DNA of 31,776 nt from a virus, in the IMG/VR virus record IMGVR_UViG_3300032265_002636, positions 1 to 31,776 of that record; one strand, 5' to 3'. The notes beneath the pieces are model-generated. The model was not told the origin of the DNA. It made no database searches and was given only the letters and a program-made list of their open reading frames with translations. Positions 28,101 to 31,776 of the stretch are shown here, one piece after another (positions within the stretch are counted from its first letter, which is position 1; every line of letters starts with the position of its first letter). A program made the translations under genes and the position numbers.

Positions 28101-28450
28101 TTATTTGTGTTACTTGTTGCTAGTGCTGCAGCATATTGCTGTGCTGTTAGGTTTGTTTGTGGAGTGTTAATTAACTGTCCAGTGCCAGCACCAGTGTTGT
28201 TAGATATGATTGTATCATATGGTCCAATATCTTGTGGCAGCGCAAATATTGTATCAAATCCACCAGTTGTGCCATTTCTTACCGCAACTTCAAGTGCAGG
28301 ATAATTGCCACTTGTAACAATTGCGTATGCTTTTGCTTCATACTCACCGCCAAGTACTGCACCCGTTTGTGCAAGTTGTTGATTATACCATGTTTTTAAT
28401 TGAGCATTGGCAGCAGTAAGTTGCTCTTGTGGAGTTAGTGTAGTTGGCAC
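25106..28450 (-). CDS. Baseplate hub-like structural protein (1114 aa)
   Basis: A large virion protein next to gp5, in a place compatible with the hub partner (gp27 role) of the spike. That role is inferred from position and family resemblance; I do not see clear gp27 motifs. Residues 1-360 are low-complexity Ala/Asn/Ser/Thr. The folded core starts near 364 and carries I-E-S-I-V-S-P-N-Q-R-T-R-G-T, then D-I-I-E-P-Y-T-T-N-F-L-E-N, then F-V-G-Y-D-D-L-G-R-P and K-Y-I-P-F-T-F, a pattern I know from hub-like proteins of marine T4-like phages. Near 980-1000 is S-G-I-Y-Q-V-I-S-V-K-S-N-F-S-N-G-K-F-T-Q, also typical. A disordered tail follows. The start is GTG; a consensus AGGAG site 6 nt upstream supports it. 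It begins 1 bp after the gp53 stop. Confidence 0.8.
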   Translation of the reverse strand: MPTTLTPQEQLTAANAQLKTWYNQQLAQTGAVLGGEYEAKAYAIVTSGNYPALEVAVRNGTTGGFDTIFALPQDIGPYDTIISNNTGAGTGQLINTPQTNLTAQQYAAALATSNTNNEFQNALTAAYNAQTAREDASTVTTTAVTQPIITANQNNPNVIVVPEPSSSSSVIRVADDRDRQAGSIISPSESNSIAAASAETAAANEAAAIAASTAKENIIAAQAAANDISASANSSQSNNTSTGSVAVPSVDPRGKDQLAPDATVISPNAANKNSNNGITEDNPNGNPVQNPDTISAQTGKVATDQTTTTNRDVAPKSGADSYNSGPNSGTARVTKSGTATNDPVAGIGNSTSTSGSSATPSDTSNKLHAYANSTYKVTLYAVPVSTINRLVGLDSNSDPGSVLLSGAVFVLSDGGRGASGGDKSYFSKDLTIDNIEIESIVSPNQRTRGTDVILMKFDIIEPYTTNFLENCYKINQKFNPGANASWDTLFFMMVIEFVGYDDLGRPQKIKNTTKYIPFTFLNMRFKINSSGTIYSCTVIPTNLLANTGIDNVIPFHVETQAKTIAELFEAQEFSGTSSTSVANRDRTGSETKTTDLNSQSNLDKGSGIIITKGLQSALNKNEVDKCKSGAVDQDSAAAPVNKGQYQPNEYKFKFHSDILNATIVDPQAFSERSVGSTSGDNNDTKTAQLKQDGKVGNLIADFTKKTFRAQAGTKITDFINSVIKVSSYVLDQVTKQANVDTPIKWWKINPTIIFGTLDKGTNFYKREITYNVVPYIVRGQDAPNFGQQQVQKSDIVKLYEYIYSGNNRDVLDVSIDYQMAFFEVKNGVSTRYTKDSKDNIKDSGDEQVAVYNGYTDNRFFKPRYFHTTGIANQQNTSDTTATEKQIVAQDFMEKLFDNHGDMISLDLTIIGDPDWISQDVPLFGPVLPNGAFLGSGSVNFTNPVYFNFYFATPDTDYDDTSGLFNSGGKYSQFSGIYQVISVKSNFSNGKFTQKLTNVRVRNQTPPKAPAARADKVNNSAPTASDNVGNAPRAEPSTAGIASPDSAAVANPPKNADVVNMNVFRNTNSVQDTTVKKIYNPVTGKYSLVPQPQSGASATQFRTNPNASIAEDMGP

Positions 28451-28461
28451 ATTATACTCCT
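28451..28461 (-). promoter_or_regulatory. Ribosome binding site deciding a GTG start
   Basis: The minus strand reads AGGAGTATAAT directly before GTG at 28450. AGGAG (28457-28461) is 6 nt from the GTG, good spacing, and lies within the end of gp53. It argues for GTG as the start of the 1114-aa protein although an out-of-frame ATG overlaps it. Confidence 0.7.
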
Positions 28462-28769
28462 AGTGCAACTTGTAGTGTACTCTTTTTAGGCAAGTATATA
28501 GCTGTGCCCGCTGTAAAATCCCATAAAGGATCATATAAGGTATTTGGGTTTCGAACTGCAAAAACCCACCATAAATGTGCATCACCATATAAATCATATG
28601 CAAACAAATCTGGACGCAAATCATATTGTGGCGGTATAATTGTTAATAAATCATCTGCAATTTTTGGAATTGAACGATAATTTAGCAAATCTAAAAATTT
28701 ACCATTACTAAAAAGAGGTGTGCCATAATATGGACTGTTTTGACTAAAGGATACCTGTGAAATAGCCAT
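28452..28769 (-). CDS. 53: Baseplate wedge protein gp53
   Basis: A 105-aa protein matching the core of T4 gp53, the wedge component clamping the gp6/gp25 ring. Visible landmarks: F-L-D-L-L-N-Y-R-S-I-P near residues 25-35, then L-R-P-D-L-F-A-Y-D-L-Y-G-D (51-63), H-L-W-W-V-F-A-V-R-N-P-N (65-76), and D-P-L-W-D-F-T-A-G-T-A-I-Y-L-P (80-94), the LysM-like signature of the family. It is shorter than T4 gp53 (196 aa), as in other marine T4-like phages. I place the start at the ATG at 28769 because GGAGGA lies 8 nt upstream (28778-28783). A longer reading would begin with TTG one codon earlier. The preceding gene stops in a TGATG overlap, so the two are probably translationally coupled. Confidence 0.92.
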   Translation of the reverse strand: MAISQVSFSQNSPYYGTPLFSNGKFLDLLNYRSIPKIADDLLTIIPPQYDLRPDLFAYDLYGDAHLWWVFAVRNPNTLYDPLWDFTAGTAIYLPKKSTLQVALGV

Positions 28770-29827
28770 CAAATAAATCCTCCACTGCGTGCACTATTGC
28801 CTTTAGTAACCAGTGTGCCTTGACTAAAATCAACAAGTCCAAACTCATTGCTGATTTTATTGCGACTATATGTAGGTATCATACTTAATTGAATAGTTAG
28901 TGAAGTAGGAACTTTTTGATGCTGATTAAGCACTTTACAACTAATGTAATCTACATCATTAGGCATAGTATAATCAAAACCAGTTATAACAACAGGTATA
29001 TGATCAAAAGTATACGGACCATAACCATCTAGGTAAAGAACAGGTGGTGGGGTGCCAGCTATTTGATCTTTACCATAAAACATTTTTGTAGCAGTACGAA
29101 AAAAATGTATCATCGCAAGCACATACTCAGCTTCTGCTGGATAATTAGCAGTAAACTGTGCTGAAATTGAGATAGAGTCTACTGAACTGTGCTGATATTG
29201 TGGCGTAGTATAATTGGTATGCACTAATGATACTGCATCATAACTGGCTTTGTGCGATACACTAATTTGTGGTGTGTATGGAAATAATACACCACTGGTA
29301 TTTTGTAGCGGTTTAAATACATCGCTTTGCCCAATAAACTTACCAGTTTGATCATGAATAATTACTCGATCTTCTACATCATCTTGCCAAGCAGTATTGC
29401 TACCAGTGTTTGATGCTTGCAGTAACTGCTGTGGTTTAGCACCTACATCTACACCAGTGCCATTTAATCTGCCATTTGTAGGATCATAATAATTATTGGT
29501 GCCGCCAGTAAATGCATCAACAATTGCATTAACGCCTGCATTTATTACTGTGCTTACTAATTGTGTTTTTAACGTGCCAGTTCCATAATACGCTGGATTA
29601 CTTTGACCATAATTATAGTAATTTTGTGCTGGTAATCGGTATCCTATTGTGCCAGGCACAGGTTGCTTATAGATATTGTAGTTATGATATGCAGCAATAT
29701 TTTGATAGTATCCACCATTACCATAATTATTTTGTGTTAGACCGTTAAATAGGTTACTAACTGGATCTTGATTACTCTGTGGCGTTCTTGCATAAAATTG
29801 TTGCGGAGTAAATGAAAATTGTACCAT
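28769..29827 (-). CDS. Baseplate tail-tube cap protein (gp48/gp54-like)
   Basis: A 352-aa protein, first gene of the minus-strand late block. The second half carries L-F-P-Y-T-P-Q-I-S-V-S-H-K-A-S-Y-D, H-T-N-Y-T, A-M-I-H-F-F-R-T-A-T-K-M-F-Y-G, P-P-V-L-Y-L-D-G-Y-G-P-Y, and I-Q-L-S-M-I-P-T-Y-S-R-N-K near the end. This pattern fits the T4 gp48/gp54 group that caps the baseplate and starts tail-tube polymerisation; I cannot separate gp48 from gp54. The first half is Tyr/Asn/Gln-rich and probably flexible. I start it at the ATG at 29827 (M-V-Q-F-S-F-T-P). An in-frame extension to 29920 would begin with TTG, cross the promoter region and overlap gp55 on the other strand. No ribosome site precedes the ATG, and a late-type box lies 5 nt upstream. 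Confidence 0.85.
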   Translation of the reverse strand: MVQFSFTPQQFYARTPQSNQDPVSNLFNGLTQNNYGNGGYYQNIAAYHNYNIYKQPVPGTIGYRLPAQNYYNYGQSNPAYYGTGTLKTQLVSTVINAGVNAIVDAFTGGTNNYYDPTNGRLNGTGVDVGAKPQQLLQASNTGSNTAWQDDVEDRVIIHDQTGKFIGQSDVFKPLQNTSGVLFPYTPQISVSHKASYDAVSLVHTNYTTPQYQHSSVDSISISAQFTANYPAEAEYVLAMIHFFRTATKMFYGKDQIAGTPPPVLYLDGYGPYTFDHIPVVITGFDYTMPNDVDYISCKVLNQHQKVPTSLTIQLSMIPTYSRNKISNEFGLVDFSQGTLVTKGNSARSGGFI

Positions 29828-29832
29828 AAAAA

Positions 29833-29840
29833 TATTTATT
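29833..29840 (-). promoter_or_regulatory. Candidate late promoter for the structural block
   Basis: AATAAATA on the minus strand, 7 of 8 with T4 late TATAAATA, only 5 nt before the ATG at 29827. Transcription starting 5-7 nt downstream would begin at the start codon, giving a leaderless mRNA for the tail-tube cap gene. No Shine-Dalgarno sequence is visible, which fits. Chance is possible because the whole 43-bp gap is AT-rich. Confidence 0.4.
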
Positions 29841-29863
29841 AAATAATAAAAGTAGTATATAAT
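29835..29863 (+). promoter_or_regulatory. 55: Host-type promoter for gp55 (leaderless)
   Basis: A perfect sigma70 -10 TATAAT (29858-29863) is followed by seven bases, AGTAACC, and the gp55 ATG at 29871. Transcription would start at or within a base or two of the ATG. The -35 position at 17-bp spacing reads TTTATT (29835-29840), a weak match. No ribosome site is present. The spacer AGTAAC before ATG is the same as upstream of gp47. Confidence 0.6.
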
Positions 29864-29870
29864 AGTAACC

Positions 29871-30722
29871 ATGACAATATCATCAGCACCAACCAAAAGA
29901 ACACCGTATCTTACAAACAAAGAATTGTTAAAAGAAATTCACAAGAGCAAAAACAATTATTGTTCATTTATTTGTGAAGAAGATAAAACATATGATCTTA
30001 TACTACCTAGTCTTTCAAAAATTAATCAACGCACTGTTGCAGAAGCCAAGCGTGCTCGTGCAGATAGGTTAACTAAAGCAGCTTGGGAAGCAATGACTGC
30101 CACTGGTGTAAAAACTAAACAAGATGCGCATACTGTTGATTGGCAAACTATCAAAAAAACAGATTTAGTATTCAGAATTACTACATGGGATCATATTCCA
30201 CTTGCACCAGGTCGCAAAAAAACGCCAAAAAGCAGCGCAGATCATCATGTCAAAGTTAATTTTCCACCATTTCAACACTATCGTTATGATGAGAATGATA
30301 ATCTTATTTGTTGTGCTAAATCGCATTGGGAAGGTGGTATTGCAAACGGTTGGTTTAATCGTGATCATGGCAAAATGACTCCAATGTTAGCACGTATGTT
30401 TATTAAACTATGTGAACGCTATGGTTCAAAAGGCAACTGGCGTGGTTATACATATAATGATGAAATGCGTAGTCAGGCATTGCTACAGTTATCACAGGTA
30501 GGGCTACAATTTGATGAAAGCAAATCTAATAATCCTTTTGCTTATTATACTGCTACTATCACCAATAGTTTTACTAGAGTTCTTAACGTTGAGAAGCGCA
30601 ACCAACACCTTCGTGACGATATTCTCGAAGCAAATGGATTAAACCCTAGTTATACTCGCCAAACCGACAATGCTTTTCGTGGTGGTATCGGTATGGGCAG
30701 CAGTATTGATGGTATAGAATAA
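29871..30722 (+). CDS. 55: Late-transcription sigma factor gp55
   Basis: A 283-aa homologue of T4 gp55, the sigma-like subunit that directs host RNA polymerase to late TATAAATA promoters with gp33 and the sliding clamp. The N-terminal Y-L-T-N-K-E-L-L-K-E-I (13-23) matches T4. The sigma region 2-like core runs from about 169 to 265: W-R-G-Y-T-Y-N-D-E-M-R-S-Q-A-L (190-204), F-D-E-S-K-S-N-N-P-F-A-Y (214-225), T-N-S-F-T-R-V-L-N-V-E-K-R-N-Q (231-245). Residues about 30-168 are an insertion not in the 185-aa T4 protein but known from marine T4-like gp55. The C-terminus ends S-S-I-D-G-I-E and lacks the L-D-F-L-Y-E-type clamp-binding end of T4. It is divergent from the structural genes it should activate; the radical SAM gene follows 2 bp later. 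Confidence 0.93.
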   Translation: MTISSAPTKRTPYLTNKELLKEIHKSKNNYCSFICEEDKTYDLILPSLSKINQRTVAEAKRARADRLTKAAWEAMTATGVKTKQDAHTVDWQTIKKTDLVFRITTWDHIPLAPGRKKTPKSSADHHVKVNFPPFQHYRYDENDNLICCAKSHWEGGIANGWFNRDHGKMTPMLARMFIKLCERYGSKGNWRGYTYNDEMRSQALLQLSQVGLQFDESKSNNPFAYYTATITNSFTRVLNVEKRNQHLRDDILEANGLNPSYTRQTDNAFRGGIGMGSSIDGIE

Positions 30723-30724
30723 AC

Positions 30725-31627
30725 GTGAATATCAATGATATCACTTCATTAGAACTAGAATTAACAAGCCGCTGCAATGCGGCTTGTTTTCTTTGTCCAC
30801 GAGTAAATCCGCATTTTAGTGTTGAACTTGATCACAAAAGAGAAATTACAGTTGAAAATTTAATAACTTGGTTACCAGATATTCTACGTAAAAATCTTAA
30901 AAAATTAATATTAAAAGGAACATTCAGTGACCCACTTATGTCACGTTATTTGGTAGAAATTATAGAATGGTTTACGACACATACTGCCGTAGAGCAAATA
31001 AAAATAAATACAAATGGTAGTTTACGAAATAAAAAATTTTGGCAATGGCTTGCGAAAAATTTACCAAAAAAGTCTGTAGTTACGTTTGGTATAGATGGTT
31101 TGCAAGATACACACTCACTATATAGAATAAACACTGATTTTAATAAAATAATTAAAAACGCTAGTGCATTCATTGAGGCAGGTGGCAACGCTATTTGGCA
31201 ATTTATTGAATTTGAACATAATAAACATCAAATAGAAGAGTGTAAAGCTATTGCAAACAAATTAAATTTTATAAAATTTTTTATATTACAAAATGACAGA
31301 AATGATAACAATATTGATAAAAAACTGATTAGTGAAAATATTATCAATAAAAAAGTAAAATGCTATAGTTTAGAAAATAAAGAAATTTTTATTAACTGGG
31401 ATGGTGAAGTTTTTCCATGTTGTATGACTGGTGTATTTTCTATAAAAAATAAAAACTATTTTGATTTTTTATCTTGGAAAAAAACAATTTTACATTGTGA
31501 TTTTACAAATAATAATTTAAATTATTATAGTTTAGAAGATATTTTAAATTTTTACACAACGTTTTATCAATCAGTTGAAACCACTCCAAGACTTAAAGTA
31601 TGTGGAAAATATTGCGGTATAAAATAA
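30725..31627 (+). CDS. Radical SAM/SPASM-type protein
   Basis: A 300-aa iron-sulfur enzyme of unknown substrate. Cys17-x3-Cys21-x2-Cys24 is the radical SAM [4Fe-4S] motif, right after the first beta strand, so the GTG start at 30725, 2 nt after the gp55 stop, fits the fold; only a weak ribosome site is seen. K-G-T-F-S-D-P (64-70) stands where the SAM-binding G-G-E segment is expected, and V-T-F-G-I-D-G-L (119-126) is a typical core strand. C-terminal cysteines 213, 232, 233, 293 and 297, with I-N-W-D-G-E-V-F-P-C-C, suggest a SPASM or twitch auxiliary cluster. SPASM enzymes often modify peptides, but the substrate here cannot be read. The second half is very AT-rich (52 G+C in 300 bases from 31261 to 31560) compared with gp55 (45 in 120 from 30421 to 30540). 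It lies in the gp55 operon. Confidence 0.88.
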   Translation: MNINDITSLELELTSRCNAACFLCPRVNPHFSVELDHKREITVENLITWLPDILRKNLKKLILKGTFSDPLMSRYLVEIIEWFTTHTAVEQIKINTNGSLRNKKFWQWLAKNLPKKSVVTFGIDGLQDTHSLYRINTDFNKIIKNASAFIEAGGNAIWQFIEFEHNKHQIEECKAIANKLNFIKFFILQNDRNDNNIDKKLISENIINKKVKCYSLENKEIFINWDGEVFPCCMTGVFSIKNKNYFDFLSWKKTILHCDFTNNNLNYYSLEDILNFYTTFYQSVETTPRLKVCGKYCGIK

Positions 31628-31628
31628 T

Positions 31629-31657
31629 TTGACAACTATTTTTTGATATAGTATAGT
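31629..31657 (+). promoter_or_regulatory. 47: Strong sigma70 promoter for gp47 (leaderless)
   Basis: TTGACA (31629-31634), a 17-bp spacer, then TATAGT (31652-31657), five of six bases of the -10 consensus. Six bases, AGTAAC, separate it from the ATG at 31664, so the expected start coincides with the start codon. There is no ribosome site. The promoter begins 1 bp after the radical SAM stop codon. Confidence 0.8.
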
Positions 31658-31663
31658 AGTAAC

Positions 31664-31776
31664 ATGTCCAATTTATTTCGTAAAGCAGCTATATTCACCG
31701 ACCTACACTTAGGTTATAAAAGTAACTCTGCACAGTTTCTTGCAGACTGCGAGAACTATATGACATGGTTTATTGA
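31664..31776 (+). CDS. 47: Recombination nuclease gp47, N-terminal part (cut by window edge)
   Basis: The first 37 residues (M-S-N-L-F-R-K-A-A-I-F-T-D-L-H-L-G-Y-K-S) of a calcineurin-type metallophosphoesterase. F-T-D-L-H-L-G holds the Asp-x-His pair that binds the first metal in the Mre11/SbcD family. The following S-N-S-A-Q-F-L-A-D-C-E-N-Y and M-T-W-F resemble T4 gp47, which with the gp46 ATPase resects DNA ends for recombination-dependent replication and degrades host DNA. The rest lies beyond position 31776. A strong host-type promoter lies directly upstream and would give a leaderless mRNA. Confidence 0.9.
   Translation, partial: MSNLFRKAAIFTDLHLGYKSNSAQFLADCENYMTWFI

Noticed and set aside
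28770-28772. TTG start giving gp53 an extra Met
   Set aside because: The ATG at 28769 has GGAGGA at 8-nt spacing and makes a TGATG overlap with the gene before.
29828-29920. Hydrophobic N-terminal extension (31 residues) of the tail-tube cap protein resembling a membrane segment
   Set aside because: It begins with TTG, overlaps gp55 and the divergent promoter, and the homologous protein starts at M-V-Q-F-S-F-T-P. The hydrophobic residues come from AT-rich promoter DNA.

Overview
The window is part of a T4-like (contractile-tailed, Tevenvirinae/cyanophage-type) bacteriophage genome. The evidence is a run of recognisable T4-type baseplate proteins (gp53, gp5, gp25, gp6), a gp55-type late sigma factor and the start of a gp47-type recombination nuclease. 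Base composition is strongly AT-rich and genes are packed with gaps of 0-48 bp. Several proteins look closer to marine T4-like phages (cyanophage and pelagiphage style) than to coliphage T4: the long gp55, the gp5 with long C-terminal additions, and the fibre proteins with a shared W-x-D repeat N-terminus. The host cannot be read from this window; an AT-rich aquatic bacterium is the most natural guess. No tRNA, CRISPR, insertion sequence, attachment site or clear intrinsic terminator was seen, and no stretch over 300 bp lacks a gene.

Layout. Positions 29827 down to 1 (minus strand) form one late structural block, in transcription order: tail-tube cap (gp48/gp54-like), gp53 wedge protein, a 1114-aa hub-like protein, gp5 hub/spike, gp25, gp6, a 4778-aa giant baseplate/tail protein in the place where T4 has gp7, a 228-aa structural protein, then at least three fibre-like proteins with paralogous N-termini (315 aa, 384 aa, and one cut by the window edge). 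Positions 29871 to 31776 (plus strand) hold a divergent regulatory/replication block: gp55 late sigma factor, a radical SAM/SPASM protein, and the start of gp47. The two blocks are separated by a 43-bp divergent promoter region.

How it fits together. gp55 would redirect host RNA polymerase to late promoters. Candidate late boxes of the form (A/C)ATAAATA, close to T4 TATAAATA, lie upstream of the tail-tube cap gene, gp6 and the 384-aa fibre gene. The late block encodes a complete-looking hub and wedge assembly plus fibres. Host recognition seems elaborated at the baseplate itself. The giant protein carries what looks like a seven-bladed FG-GAP (integrin-type) beta-propeller, several carbohydrate-binding-like cassettes and many beta-sandwich repeats. 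One carbohydrate-binding-like cassette is also inserted in gp6. The downstream fibres end in a C1q-like domain or a peptidase-G2-like C-terminal domain.

The most unusual signals are the giant protein and its propeller, the cassette shared between gp6 and the giant, two host-type promoters that would give leaderless gp55 and gp47 mRNAs with the same AGTAAC string before the start codon, and a radical SAM gene whose second half is far more AT-rich than its neighbours.
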